A stretch of 64,000 nucleotides of DNA from Lepidonotus clava. Lineage: Eukaryota > Annelida > Polychaeta > Phyllodocida > Polynoidae. Below the pieces are notes generated by a model. It was not told the DNA's origin. It did no database searches and worked only from the letters and a program-made list of their open reading frames with translations. The translations under genes were made by a program, and so were the position numbers. Positions 34,304 through 46,743 of the stretch are shown here, piece by piece. The stretch is taken from the NCBI GenBank assembly GCA_936440205.1, contig OW387146.1, forward strand, positions 48,040,426 to 48,104,425, in the 5' to 3' direction. Within the stretch, counting starts at the first letter, position 1. The number at the start of each line of letters is the position of its first letter.

Positions 34304-34656
34304 CACGGGAAGAATTTGAACTCATACATTAGACAGGCTCGGGCGTGTCTGAAACCACTTGCTCTAAAACGTGTCAAGGATTGTAAGTCTTACTCCACCA
34401 TTATCCCTGAAAAATCAAAGTATCATTATACCACCCATAGCAGTGGGCGTGTTAGGTAATACTTTTGCGCCCACCTCAAAGTTTCCCTTCCCCTTCTGGC
34501 GTGTATATAAGTGTAAGTCAGGGGGTGTTAACTATATTGTGTCACAATAGTCCCATCCGCTCATAGTTCTCTTCACACGCCCAACCTTCTCGGCGTCTTA
34601 ACGTACCCACACTCCATTCAGGCACCAATATAATTGCCAGCAGTGGCGTACCCAGT
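34304..34656 (+). repeat. Left terminal inverted repeat of the giant transposon
   Basis: 353 bp, paired with 57010-57362. The outer ~85 bp are shared with the nested 2.97-kb element (51120-54089), so both probably use the same transposase. The inner part, including TGTATATAAG, is specific to the large element. Confidence 0.96.
34504..34510 (+). promoter_or_regulatory. Inward-facing TATA box in the left TIR
   Basis: TATATAA in GTGTATATAAGTG, pointing into the element. Because the TIRs are inverted copies, the right TIR has the same box facing inward at 57156-57162. Promoter function is inferred from the motif only. Confidence 0.45.
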
Positions 34657-37600
34657 CCCCCCCACTCACGATTGGATTAAGGAATTTGGCTCCACAATCT
34701 GAAAATTTCGTTTGGAATTTCTTATTATATTACTTCTCGTGTTCTATCAAAAATGAGCCTATAAAAATCCGCCATACAAGGTTTTAATGCGCGACATAAC
34801 CACCGACCGTTCATTCTTATTCATTTACCTTAAAAAAGGGCAACTTCAGGGCTACACTGGCCTTCCCACATTTGTGCATATAATCTATAAACGCCGGTTG
34901 ATATTGGTTTCCAAGCTCAACAAAAATGATACTCAGTTTCCTGACCTAATAAGAATAGATGAGGCTGAAGCGCAGAAGGAGTAGCCTATAGTGTGCACAC
35001 AACTAGGGTAAAACAGGGTTGTATCTCTCACATTGGTAGGCCTATATCATTAGCGCATTTAGTTTTAATAGCCCTTACATATAGAAACAAACGTTATATA
35101 AAATCAAAATAATTCATAATAATTAATCAAATGCGTAAAAACAGCGATAAAGCGTGATTTAACTTTATAACCTCTATGATTAATCAATAATGAAGCAATT
35201 GTCTCCCATGATGTTGGGTACAACCCTTATCATGAAATGAAAGTAATATTTTTGAGAAATCTTATCACATATATCATATCAATAATGGTTTTCCATCCCA
35301 TGAAAGTGATGTCCAATAGGCCTATTTCTAAAAAAAAATAGGGTTAGTTCAACCAAACTTGTAGCTAAAAATTTTAAGGGCGTATTTCCAAAAAGCAAAT
35401 ATGGTTTAAGCCTGTTTTAAACCAGATTTCTTAAACTCGCTTGTGAGACTCGTGTAAGCATTATAAGGCAAAAATAATTTGGTCCCAACGTTAACCTTTC
35501 CCAACCTAGCTACTGAACTCAGTAACAGAATAAAACACGCTAACTAATACAATTCACAAGTTATAGCCTCATAAACCTATTCTAAATTTGTATATTTCGC
35601 CCTATTTATTGTTTACCATTTCAACTAGAACTCTCCACCTTAACTTTGTTTTAAGGTCCTTCATGGGCAGATCCGGGGGGGGGGGGGCCGACGGGCGTTG
35701 CCCCCCGCCCCCCCCCCCCCTCTATAAATTCCTGGGTCCACCCCTGCAACCCCCCTGACCGGCCCGTGGGCCATCTGGTCATTTTAACACCATTATTACA
35801 AATAAAACTTCCGAAAAAAATGAAAATTTAGAGTGGTAGGAGCTAATCGAGTGCATCAAGTTCGATTAGATCCTACCACCCAGGTCTGGCGAACTCATCT
35901 GTGCCATATTCAGTTCATTGCATTTCATCGTTGGTTGCACAACCAGACCCACTAACCTACAGAGTTTGCGACATATATATACCGTGGGTGTAATCGGGGC
36001 AACCAGAAAGGTGTTTACCAAAAAGAGACACTTTGTAGCTTCGGTCCTTGTGTTTCAGTGGGTTTTCCGATTTGGAAAACAAGCAATACCACAAGTTATT
36101 AATTTTGATCGCCCTCAATTGTCACTGATGTGTCTCTATCAACTTCAATTTACATTGCCCGTCATCGTTTTCCCCAACGTAGTTTCGACGTATTTGGTCC
36201 TGCGACCGGAAGGACCTCTAGACGGCTTTTCGCTGGTTTCCGACGTCATCGTATTATTGAACCCGGTGGATTTTTGGCTACCAGGTATCTCTCCCGGCCC
36301 CGGGTTCGAATCCCCTTCATGCCTTATGTTTTTCGTTCATCCATCAGACTTGTATTATCAAATTAATGATAAGGATAGGACTACTCTGAACCCTAATCGT
36401 CATGTCAAGAGAGGAGGTTGATTGTTAACTTATTTTAAACAGGATCGGGACGTTACGCTTTTTAAAGGAGAACTCTCCATTTGTAATCGAAAAGTTGTTA
36501 AATCAAAAAGACCCTAAAAAAAATTGGAAAATTATAAAAAAAAAAAAAACCTGCTCGAACCCGCCCTCTCCTCAACTACTACTTTTAAACATGATAGTCC
36601 TAATGGTAATGAGACTGATCCGGCTTAAATTCCGAATATTATAAATTTATTATATATACTTCTTGCAAACATTCTAAATAACCTTCTTTCCCGATCTTAG
36701 CATCTGAATAAACAGGAGACACTGGGCATCACACTTCATTTAAATTAATTGTTTCAGTTAAATATGACCATTAGTTAACAAGTTCCATGTACTTTTTAAG
36801 TAACATGACAGAAAGCATTTTCGCGATTCTGCAGCTATCCCTCGCTCCCCTGTTCCCTTGTGCATAACATTTCCTAATAAACCAGGTCCATTCCTAACGG
36901 CGGCAAAGGTTGGAAGCGTCCATCATGGCCGGCCTTAATCCATTAACACCCATAAGTACCCGGAAGCACCCCATCTAATCTGTACCCCCCTCTGACATCT
37001 GACAAGGGCAGGGGCACAATCTTGGTAATCACATAACTCACACCAAACCCACTCAAGAGCGACACAGGTATCATGCTGGGTGTCATCTGACGGACTCCCC
37101 GCCATTAATCAGGGGTTAGTTATCGAGTTAACACGGGCCAGAGTTGCCCCATGCAGGGAACCTGCTGGGTCGGGCACTTCCATACCCAACCTACGTTCGC
37201 CTGCAAAGCACATGTAGCTAAATCTTTGACAGGCCTATTTCACCCTACCATCCATCGCCCCTCCCACCCGGAAAACCATTTACCCTTACCATCCATAGAT
37301 GGAGTATTAAAAGTGTTTGAAATTAACTTCTTTTGAAGTCATCCGTGAGAGATGAGATTCATTAAAAATTCATTAAACATTTTCTGTATGGATAAAAGGT
37401 ACCTCCCGGCCTATATAACTACCCTAAATAATTCACCTTAAACTGGGTCTAAGCTGGTTAGATATAAAGCCGACCTTAAGGTTTGAGACTAATTTCAGCC
37501 AGTCCAGACTTAAATCGGCCTGAACTCCATATAAACCACCTGCAAATAAAACCTATAAATATCAGGCAGTAATGGCATTTACAGGCTTTCTCACTTCTCA

Positions 37601-37878
37601 TCCACAAGTTAAGGAACCCCATGCCAACAATTCATTTTGAAGTCTGCCTTCCAATTCAATTAGAACAAGCCGACACCCTAACCAACGAAAGCTTACTAGC
37701 AAGCATACGCCTAAGCTTATACTCTTCGCACGGCTTTTCTTTTGGCATTAACGTAAGGTTTCTGCACGGAGGTCAAAACCTTTAGATCCCAGGTGCACGT
37801 GGCGACTGTCTGTCTACTCCTTCCCGTGACTGGGAAAAAGTAATAAAAGACTAGAGCGGTCTCTAGCCTGCATCAGAC
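34657..37878 (+). other. 3.2-kb left region without a recognised gene
   Basis: AT-rich with C and G runs at 35676-35740 that resemble the dispersed GGATCCGCC-type MITE. A 167-codon plus-strand frame at 35918-36421 resembles nothing I know and crosses a tRNA B-box-like GGGTTCGAATCCC at 36302-36314; I do not accept it as a gene. Exons too small for me to see are possible. The last 40 bp before 37879 hold a weak TATA-like TAATAAAAG (37841-37849) for the envelope gene. Confidence 0.5.
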
Positions 37879-39820
37879 ATGGCTCCAACAGTATTCATAC
37901 TCCTCCTTCATGGACTCTTTATCCTGGGCACTGTCTCAGCTAAGCCATGCCTATGCACCAGTACGGTAAACCGTTTTCGTACCAACTATGGTGTAGTATT
38001 CGAGAGTAAACCGTCCATCCACATAGGTAATGAGTACTTCACTACCGAAGTCGATATCATTTTACCACTTCCTCCTTCTCCCAAACAGGCAGCCGCACTA
38101 AATTGTAGACACGGCGCTACCCTGGCAGCCGGTTCAATGGAACAGTGTCGAAAAATCCAACTTATGTTGAATAACATAACATCTATTGGGAAGACTATAG
38201 CAGCGAAGGTCACCAACGGACTCCGGGAAGTGCAATCAATTTTGGAATCGACGGCCCAGCCAACACCTCCATCAGCCAAATCCAGGAAGCAGCGGGCTCT
38301 GATTCCAGAAATCGGCAAGTTCTCCGAGACTTTATTTGGAACGGCCACACTCGATGACTTGAAGCAACAGACTCGTGCTGACCAGGTAAATGCCGATGAA
38401 ATTGGCTTCCTCGATGGCAAAATAAATGCAGTCCTAAAGGTAGTTGACTCCACTTTGGAAATCCAACTCCAGGCCATCATAGAGAACACTCATTCCATAT
38501 ACAATTTGTCCCGAGGACTCCAGGCTTACATTAGTAACCGGGAATTGATGGTCAGGTTGATGCAAGATTTGCAAGAATTGCGTCTACTGGATTTTAAACT
38601 GGACTATTCCCTTGATGTCTTGCTACAGGCTATTCGCGATGCAAGATTTGCAAGAATTGCGTCTACTGGATTTTAAACTGGACTATTCCCTTGATGTCTT
38701 GCTACAGGCTATTCGCGACCTAACGGAGAACAGGCTGAGTAACTCTTTGATATCGGAGACTGATATGAGGAAGATTCGGTACCTTTTCCTTTCCAAGTCC
38801 AATCGTTCAAATATTTATATTCCAAACACTCGCGACATGTATAGAAGTGTAACTGTTTTAGTCCCCCCGGTTTTACAGCGAAATGTTCTGAAAACTATTT
38901 TGAAGATTCCCGTTATTTCCTTAGACAAAATATTCAAGGTTCTAAAAGTGAACACCTTCCCTCTAGCCTTCCATGGGCATTATACTCGCCTCTCCAACAC
39001 ACCGGCTTATTTATTGGTGTCCGCAACCCAATACACGGTATCCTCCAACCCAGATCTGGATAATTGCCATTCTCCGTTTTGTCATTATGACCTACCAATT
39101 CGCAGGCTTTCTCCCTCGTCGTGCCTCATTTCTATCTATCTACGTGATCATGAGTCTGTCAAACTTTATTGTGATTTCAAAATACTCATTCAGTCTAATT
39201 TCAGAAGGTCGAACATCCAAGTCATTGCAACAGGGACCTATTTGTTCTCTCACATAGACGAGGTCGTTGTGCGCTGCCCCAACCGAACAACAACCCATCC
39301 TGGATGTGAATCGTGCGTTCGTGCCTTTGAATGTGGTTGTTCTGTGTCCGCCAAAGAATGGGAAATTCCAGTCTCAAGTGTTAACTGTTTGCCTTCTACA
39401 GCAGGCCCCTTAAGAACAGTTTTCCCCGTCAACCTTGCTAGTCTTCAACACCTCAACCTGTCACTTAGCCGACTTGTGAACCCGGATTTTTCGTACGATA
39501 AACCATTCCCAATTTTACCTCTTAGCCCGCAAATGCGAGTCCGCCAAGAGGATATTTTTAAGCGAGCAAAAGACAATTTCCTTTCCCTCCGTACATACAT
39601 GAAAGAGATTCGACTGAATGAGGTCGAATACAAGAAACTTCGTGGTGACTTGCATCTTCCCCACGTACCATTCCTCCCCCCCAGTGTGCACGGTACTGTT
39701 TACCTGTTGAACATTGGACTTACTTTTATAATGGTACCAGCACTTTTTGTTTTCATCTCAATTCTGTATTTCAGACAACGTAGGATTCAAAGCGCATGCA
39801 GACGCTTGACTTTAAATTGA
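37879..39820 (+). pseudogene. F-like envelope fusion glycoprotein of the giant transposon
   Basis: Fossil envelope gene, broken, with about one break; the rest of the reading is long and conserved-looking. The N-terminus has a clear signal peptide (VFILLLHGLFILGTVSA). A furin-type site RKQR at residues 136-139 precedes ALIPEIGKFSETLFGTATLDD, which closely follows the baculovirus F/errantivirus Env fusion-peptide pattern ending in LFGT. Downstream is a cysteine-rich ectodomain (CPNRTT, CESCVRAFECGCS) and, near the C-terminus, a transmembrane segment (IGLTFIMVPALFVFISILYF) with a short basic tail. Such proteins fuse membranes. It is the leftmost gene of the element and sits convergent to the membrane-protein gene at 40236. 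The family comes from motif order only. Confidence 0.85.
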
Positions 39821-40235
39821 GTTGGTTATATATACATTAGCTATTAACTCTTCCTTTTATTGCAGCTCAAAAGTTATCAGTTCTCATTCATGTTCGATTT
39901 TTGTTGTTTAGAATATATACTCGCCCTCATAATTTCGTCACACATGTACAGCTGCAATTCATTCACATTATCCTCATGAATTCCCATTTATAATTAGTCA
40001 CAGCCACATAAGACTACACACGTTCATGATATCAAAATGTTTTATTGTTATGCATGCGGAAAAGGTTTTATGATGTCCACGTGTCAACGTTTCGCCTATT
40101 TTCCCATAATTGTATTTACTGACCATACACTAATGTACATATGTAACTCGAAAGCTTCGTGAACATATGCATTTCACAATTAAAATTTTCCCATATCTAC
40201 TTCAAACATATCGTACACTTTCATATAACTGTTCA

Positions 40236-40847
40236 TCACACCCAAGAGTCTACGTCAGGCATGCAGCCCAGTTTTTCGGCTGGGAGTAGTTCTTGGGCCA
40301 TGTTGTTCCTGTTGTTTATCAGGCAAACGCTCGCTCTACAAAGTCTGTGCCTGAAAAATTTGTTCAGGCGCACGCGCTCCGTACGAGGAATCTTGACTTC
40401 TTGCGGGAGTTCCAACGTCAAGGGTTCGTCACTGCCATTCAGATGGACCATGAGTGGGCCCGACCAGGCGACGGTCAGGGCCTTGGACAGGATGCTCGGT
40501 CTTTGGATGATCATTCGTGGGCAGGCAGCGCTTCCTACGGCTTCCATTTCGGCGGGAATGGGAGCCAGTGGAAATAGGAGCGTTTCCCATCGGCAGTAGA
40601 TTCTCAGACAGCACTGCACTGTAGCCCTCCGACGTTGACCCTGCGCCAACGAGCGACAGCCTGCTGCCAATTTCCAGAAGATACCGATAAATTTCCACCC
40701 CAGGTATATCACTAACAAGAGAAGCAGCCACTGATGGTCGGATTGGTCCGCGGGTTGGAGGTGACTAGGTCTCACGACTGGCCTTTCCTCCCGAACAAGA
40801 CGCAGACGCAGACTTGCGTTTAACAGTCGCTCGATGTCCATGGCCAT
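40236..40847 (-). CDS. Single-pass membrane protein of the giant transposon
   Basis: The frame opens at 40916, but a minus-strand TATA-like TATAAGTA at 40886-40893 makes the ATG at 40847 the likelier start, giving about 203 codons. Residues 1-38 are polar and basic, 40-58 form a strong transmembrane segment (LLLLLVIYLGWKFIGIFW), and about 145 residues follow, so it is probably a type II or III membrane protein. I recognise no family. A second long frame overlaps it at 40429-40731, so the gene may carry about one break. Its layout (one membrane segment, then a domain of about 130-145 residues) is like that of the gene at 45639, and both lie on the minus strand. A shared origin is only a suggestion. 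Confidence 0.55.
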   Translation of the reverse strand: MAMDIERLLNASLRLRLVREERPVVRPSHLQPADQSDHQWLLLLLVIYLGWKFIGIFWKLAAGCRSLAQGQRRRATVQCCLRIYCRWETLLFPLAPIPAEMEAVGSAACPRMIIQRPSILSKALTVAWSGPLMVHLNGSDEPLTLELPQEVKIPRTERVRLNKFFRHRLCRASVCLINNRNNMAQELLPAEKLGCMPDVDSWV

Positions 40848-41333
40848 CAAGTGGCTGTTCTGAACCAGTGTATAGTACAGGCACATACTTATACCCCCCA
40901 CCCCACACGACATCACAACCCCCCAGGTACTGTAAGGGCTTCGTCTAGTCTTTAGCGAAAAGTTAACCCTCGGTCGACAACTTAAACGCTAGGTAAGGTA
41001 CAACTAAAACGACTTCTTCTAGCCGGGGGCTTCACAAGTTTTTACACTGGGTAGTGCGAAGCACGTCTAATAGGCCGCTATTTTCTTCAGAGAGCCGATC
41101 GACAGGGGGTTCATCTGAAATGACTTCTGTCGCGTTTGACACCGGGACACGCGTCTGTGATGACCGCGTCCACCTGTTGGCCATCTGAGGCGGCGCATGT
41201 CAACTAGCTTCTGTGTCAGGTCCCTCACAGGAGTACCGCGGCACGCGGCCTGCGGGGTAGTCTTAACACTTATTGACACGTAACAGGCCTCACAAGGGGC
41301 GGCGGTGAGGGTGTCGCTGATACCCCATGTACT

Positions 41334-41427
41334 CCCCGTCACGGCTAGCACGTAACTTATGGTAAAAGTCTCTCTTACCCCGTCCACACCCCGTCACGTC
41401 TACCACGTAACTTATGTTCAAAGTCTT
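41334..41427 (+). promoter_or_regulatory. Direct repeats upstream of the accessory gene
   Basis: CCCCGTCACG with CACGTAACTTATG occurs twice (about 41334-41361 and 41389-41416) about 55 bp apart, 75-160 bp upstream of the TATA box at 41491. They are candidate binding sites for an element-encoded or host factor. Confidence 0.4.
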
Positions 41428-41490
41428 GCCTCATCGATAAAAGATCGCTTTCACCAGATCATGTATCCACAGGGGGGCCTGCCCGGCATG

Positions 41491-41498
41491 TATAAATA
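41491..41498 (+). promoter_or_regulatory. TATA box of the accessory gene
   Basis: TATAAATA, 48 bases upstream of the ATG at 41546, which sits in the strong start context GCCACCATG. Confidence 0.6.
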
Positions 41499-41545
41499 CG
41501 GCGTGGCATATGGCTATATAGATCACTTGAAAACTTGCTGCCACC

Positions 41546-44284
41546 ATGAACGGGTCAACTGATTATAGTGACGCTGTTCTGTCAAACCCGTCTACGAGCT
41601 CATGCAGGATCTTGACCAGCAGCCCCAAACCGGGTGGCGAGAAAATAACCGATCATGATTCATCAGCAGGCGTAGGTACTCTGCTGTTGGATATGTCTGA
41701 TGATGCGCGTCAGTATGGGTCTCAGAATGGGTTTCCGGATCTCTCTGCGGAGCAGTCTCTTCACGACTCCCTGTACGCGGAAGAGGGATCCACCCTCAAC
41801 GACGTGGACCTTAGCCTTGGTGGTTCCCAAGGCGGTACTGCATCCGCATCGTCGTCCACGCCCTCCACGCCCTCCACGCCCTCCACGCCCTCCACGCCCT
41901 CCACGCCCTCCGGATCCACGCCCTGGGGGATGACGCCCTCCACGTCGCAATCCCATCCATGGTTCCCCAGCTCCACGTCCAGAACGTCGTCCACGCCCGG
42001 ACCCTTGACATCGCAAGGGTCGTTCTCGTCGACGACGTCCCAAAGGTCGTTCACGCCCGGGCCCTTGACATCGCAAGGGTCGTTCTCGTCGACGACGTCC
42101 CAAAGGTCGTTCGCGCCCGAATACTCGTCCTCGTCCGGCCCCTCCACGTCTACAGCTGAACCGTCCATGGCCCATTTGCTGGCCAGGATGGAGGAGCTGG
42201 AGAAGAAGTGCCGAAGGGCGGAGGCTGAAGCGGCTGCGGCAAAGGCCCAGGTGGAGGTGCTCGTGAACCAAGCGAAGCCAGCTGCAGCTGACAAACCACC
42301 CAAACCACGCAATGAAATATGTGTAAGTTCTAAAGTTTGTTTTTACAGCTTATAATTAACTAATAATCTCACCTTGAAAACGTTACCGTTTAATATAGTT
42401 CTCGGTTTGTTTAGAAATGATCTCATTCCTAGTATAGCCCTGATGTTCTTCTCTTTTGCCGCGCCGCCAGGGAACATCCCGGAAAACAACGAAAATCCGT
42501 AATGATTTCGTACACTGACATATAGTTAGAAGTCCACTATTTATTATTGGCTTATTATATTGTTTGTAGGAACTCGTTCGTTCGGCCTACAAGGCCAAGA
42601 GAGGTGAGCCTGCTTGGGGATTCAACCTGAACCCTGGGTAAGTTGATTACGTCATAACAACATGAATAGTACAGAAAATAATATTGTTTTTAAGTAAGCA
42701 ATGGGTAATGTGTTCCTGAACAACAGAAGCTGCAGCTGAATATAAGTTTTGCTGTTTTTTTTTTTCATGTTAATAGAGTCATAGAGCACTTGACGTGATG
42801 CCGATGAATTGAACAATATAAATATATTCCAACATTCAGGGCGGGGATCAAACACCCCGATAACGTTGCGATCATCAAGGCCGTTGTTGACAACGTGTGC
42901 CTGGGGCCAGATACCCCCAGAGAAGAGGTGTTAGGTAAGTCCCATAGGTAGCAAGTTTCTTTGTTAACTAACCTGCAGCTGTACATTTCATGCATCTAAT
43001 GTCCATGATTCCAAAGTATTGGTCCTTCAATTAACACAAATTTTAACATGCTTGAAATGCTGGAAATCTGTTTTTAGTGCCTAAATAGGCTCCACTTACA
43101 TTGTAAATTGTTACTTTTATAATTTAAGTTATCCTCCCAGTCATCTGAAAAAAACGTAAGTTCTATTATCTGGACAAAGAAATATAATACCGGTGTAATG
43201 ATGGTTTTAATTCGTGAATAATATGTTGACCCTCACTTTGCATTTTTAACATGTATTCCCTTGATTTATTGCCTTTATATTGCCTTTGTCTACTTAATGG
43301 CTCCAGTTTTAAGCATACTTCATGTCCTTCCTCTTTTTCTAGCTGCTGCCAACACCTACTTCAAGACCCTCCAAAGCAGGGCCAACAGAATCCGGAAGAA
43401 CCGAATGAAGGCTGACAATGAAAAGGCTATCATCCGTCACCACGTGAACGAGGTAAATAAATTTTTGTTACAGACTTCCTCTATAGACCACAAAAGTCTG
43501 ACGTCACGGACCCCTCCCGCAACACGTGTTGGGCCTAAACCTTTTACGACCGGCCCCGGTAACCCTACACCCCCGGTGACCGGCCCGGCCCGCCCTGGAG
43601 GGGGCACCGATAACACCCGGCTGGACCGCGGTCACCCGTACACACAGACAATAACATTGCCTATAACTTTGATATTTATTAACTCTTTTTCAATACAATT
43701 AATAAAAAGTGCCTGTATGTTATAGAGACCAAGGATAAAGCAACGCTTTTGAAATTAACTGCAGTGACCAGCTTTTAAATTAAGGCAACTGAAATATTGA
43801 AAAACTTGTTTGTGTTTATTGGATGTTCTTGACCAAGTATGTCGTAACTGTATTAAAATAAAAAAGTGTCTGTTTAACTTTGCAGAAGCTCAGAAGACGT
43901 ATAGTGGGGTTGGAAAATATCGTCACAACGTGGGACGAAGCTCGAAAGAATTCTGTGAGGCGCCTCCTCACCCCCGACTACACGAGCGACGAGGAGCGCG
44001 GACTTTATTTTCCGGTCGACAGAGATGGGAAGACGACCGAGCGATATCACCGCCGCGTCAAACCGCTCGTGTGGGAGAGCGATGAGCTGAGTGCCTACAA
44101 AGCCCACCTGGACGTAATTGAGAAAAAAGAACTTAGCCGCCGTCAGCGGGGCGTTAGATTGGACAAGAAGCGGAACGATGTCCCCGACGATAATCCAAAA
44201 CGCCAACAGCCTCCTCCCAACACCCCAGACTGGGCGGTGAAGCCCGCGTATCGGTCGGGTATCGCCGATGCACAGCCAATTTAA
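41546..44284 (+). CDS. Spliced accessory protein, Ser/Pro-rich with basic C-terminal domain
   Basis: Five exons with GT-AG borders that keep one open frame: 41546-42322, 42570-42637, 42840-42934, 43343-43452 and 43886-44284 (482 residues). Residues about 90-215 are Ser/Thr/Pro-rich with an STP triplet run and two tandem copies of a ~22-residue block (GPLTSQGSFSSTTSQRSF). A coiled coil with MEELEKKCRRAEAEAAAAKA follows. Exons 2-4 encode a compact domain (AGIKHPDNVAIIKAVVDNV, then a basic RANRIRKNRMK) that could bind DNA. The last exon has a basic segment and an acidic LLTPDYTSDEE patch followed by PLVWESDEL, a pattern I associate with the second gene of animal transposons having tnp2-like transposases. 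A BEN-like fold is possible but not shown. A role in transposition or regulation is inference. Confidence 0.7.
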
Positions 44285-45638
44285 CTTATTTCTAAAGGGT
44301 CTGTTTAAAGCTCTATTTTATGTGATGTTTATGTTTATCATCTTTATGTTTTCTTTACACTACGTTTAATTGTATGGTCTGTGTCACGCTGTATGTTAGG
44401 TCTTTGTACTTTCTTCAATTGTATAGTCGTTTTATAAACTTTTATAAAAGAACTTTGCGCTTCTTGTTTTGATTGTGGCATGCTCGATAAGCAGGGAAGT
44501 ATATCTATAGATATGTTGGTTGCCTAAGACTCGCCTTATATTAGTCTAAAACCGTACGCGTTATCCAGGTCCTTCTCATAAGTGAATCTTAAATTCATGA
44601 ATACTTTTTATTTACGATACGAAACGCATTTAACTATAATGACCTGTCATTTTGTTGAAAACCCGAATGTGCTATTTCTTGAAGATAGACCACGAACTTG
44701 AAATCGATTACAATACAACACTTTTTTGATGAGTGTTATGGTACAAGGTCTCTACCATTAGAAGAGCAATGGAATGACACCTAGGCCTGTTATCAATAAT
44801 AACATAAATCAATCATAAAAAGTGTATTTTAAACAAACATAAGCTCGATATACGATTTTTAAAATGATGCGACATGAATCATCTCTTCGTACTTATTTCG
44901 CAGTCATGAAAAAATAATGTTGCATGAAGCCGGTTTTAATTAAGAACTGTTACTTCTTTTCTAGTGGATCCTTTTTAGTTAGATTCCATGCAGTAAGGTG
45001 CAAAAGTAATTTTTCAGAAATTTTATTATGATCAAATACATCGCTGCCAGTAGGACCTATCAAAATTTACAAGTGACCATGTAGTCTCCTGATGAACCCG
45101 AAATACTTTCTAGGATTTGTATGGCACGGTGACCTATATTCTTTCTGTGAGAGAATAAAAAACCTCTTGCATATAGTGTAACCCTTTAAAGTGGGAGTTC
45201 TCCGGGAGTTATGTATAGGTAACTTGGAGCTTCTGTGACATTGCAAAATTAATAATTTAAAAAACAAACAAGTCAATTTAGGTGTCGAGATTTATTAAGG
45301 GACGATAGCTTAATTAGCTATAGCCATAATTTCGGTTGGAGCCCGATCGCCAGATTGTGGCGTTAACCACATTTAATTCCACTACTAGTTTTGGTTGCAG
45401 ACCTAGTTTAGCCTCAGGCCCCTAAATTAGGGGCCTGTCTCACAGATTACCTAAGGGGTCGACCCTAGCCCGAGCCAGAGTAAAAGCGCTCTTGTCAGCG
45501 TCATACTGCTCTTTCCAAAACCGAAATTTTATTTAGCTACAAATTCAATTTATAACCATAACACTTGTATCAATTGACGCACGTTCGGCAGCATATTGGT
45601 AGTAAACACACAAAAATACAACATTTTTCACACAAGAC
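44285..45638. other. Non-coding stretch between convergent genes
   Basis: About 1.35 kb of AT-rich DNA downstream of the accessory gene (plus strand) and the membrane-protein gene (minus strand). No gene or repeat is recognised. Confidence 0.6.
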
Positions 45639-46743
45639 TTAATCAAGGTCAACACGGCTTAAGTCGACTGAAGTATTAGTACTAATTGCAAGCTCACCGG
45701 GCCGGTATTTCCCCAAAAGAACAGGCTCTCCTATGCCTATACCCATGGTAACCAACTGGTAGCGTATAATGTCCTTAGTCATCAATCTTGTCAACATGAT
45801 GTCCTTCAGTTTATTAACCTTTAAATGTGTGGGCAGTCGTGTCGATGTGCCGGTATAGCAGTCGGTCATTTGGATGACACAGTTAAATGTGTATCGTGCG
45901 CCTAGGCATATATTTTCGGCTTTAGTCAGTGTGATAGGATCGTCTGTTTGAAAGATATAATCTCCAAAATGTCCAGGGAACGTGCCTATTTTAAGCCATA
46001 CACTGTGATTGCCCGAGACAAGCAAGTATACACGAAAACGAGCATCTGCGAAGATGCGATTAATTCCGGAGCAAACAAAGAATATGCTAATAATTATGGC
46101 TACGGCGAGGATAAGAAGAAGAGTGTACGAAGAGAGAAGTACCACAGTTGGGAATTCTTTAATGTTTCCGTCTCCTGGGTTGGCTTCAGATCCAGTGTCA
46201 GTTACGGTATGGTCCTGGTCCAACAAGGCTTGCAGGGTGTCATGAAAGGTGAGGCCGGTCATCGCATCGTGTTTTGGTGGAGGGTGACCGGTAAATGGAG
46301 CAGTGAGGTTGACCAACCGGGTACGGGTTACTCCAGGCTTATTGTGAACGACCCTAGGCCAGTGTCCGCCACTGGCAGCTCGAACAAATTCCACGCATGA
46401 TACAAGAACCAAGTACGCGGCAGCTATATATTGAAAAAAAAAGAAAGAAGAGAACATGAAGGTTGTCATCTCAACTTTAAACAAACACCTTCGTTCCAAA
46501 TTACCATGGCCAGGCTATTCAAACAGACAGAATAAACTATAACTGCCATATGGCCACACCCTAGAATTCAGAAAACTGGCCATGCATATTATTTAATTCG
46601 GAAGGGCGACCCCCAGAATGAATACATATGTTTTACCTATTTTGAATAATTTGGAAAGTCGGCCATCGACTCGTATCACTTGTAGAACAAAAGTAATTAA
46701 GAAGATTCTCACCAAGGGTGGCACTCAGGATTTTGACACTCAT
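45639..46743 (-). CDS. Secreted-type single-pass membrane protein, spliced
   Basis: Two minus-strand exons give a coherent protein of about 271 residues: exon 1 at 46713-46743 (ATG at 46741-46743, donor GTGAGA) and exon 2 at 45639-46423 (pyrimidine-rich acceptor ending ATATATAG). The junction lies inside an excellent signal peptide of about 26 residues ending CVEFVRA. Next come an ectodomain of about 75 residues with one N-glycosylation site (NLT near residue 49), a transmembrane segment at about 102-130 (LLILAVAIIISIFFV), and a C-terminal domain of about 140 residues. A TATA-like TTATATAG lies at 46773-46780. The exon 2 frame can also start at 46499, but that N-terminus runs over the polypyrimidine tract and is less likely. 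The family is unknown. Its company with a fusion glycoprotein suggests, without proof, an accessory envelope or cell-surface role. Confidence 0.7.

Noticed and set aside
36270-36330. tRNA-like B box GGGTTCGAATCCC
   Set aside because: No matching acceptor stem, A box or cloverleaf could be drawn around it. At most it is a trace of a tRNA-derived SINE.
35918-36421. 167-codon open frame in the left part of the giant transposon
   Set aside because: No recognisable domain, weak start context, a competing frame on the same strand, and it runs through the tRNA-like segment.
41663-42312. Minus-strand frames of 180-200 codons opposite the accessory gene
   Set aside because: They are shadows of the GC-rich Ser/Thr/Pro repeats on the plus strand, where splicing, TATA box and Kozak context all support the gene.
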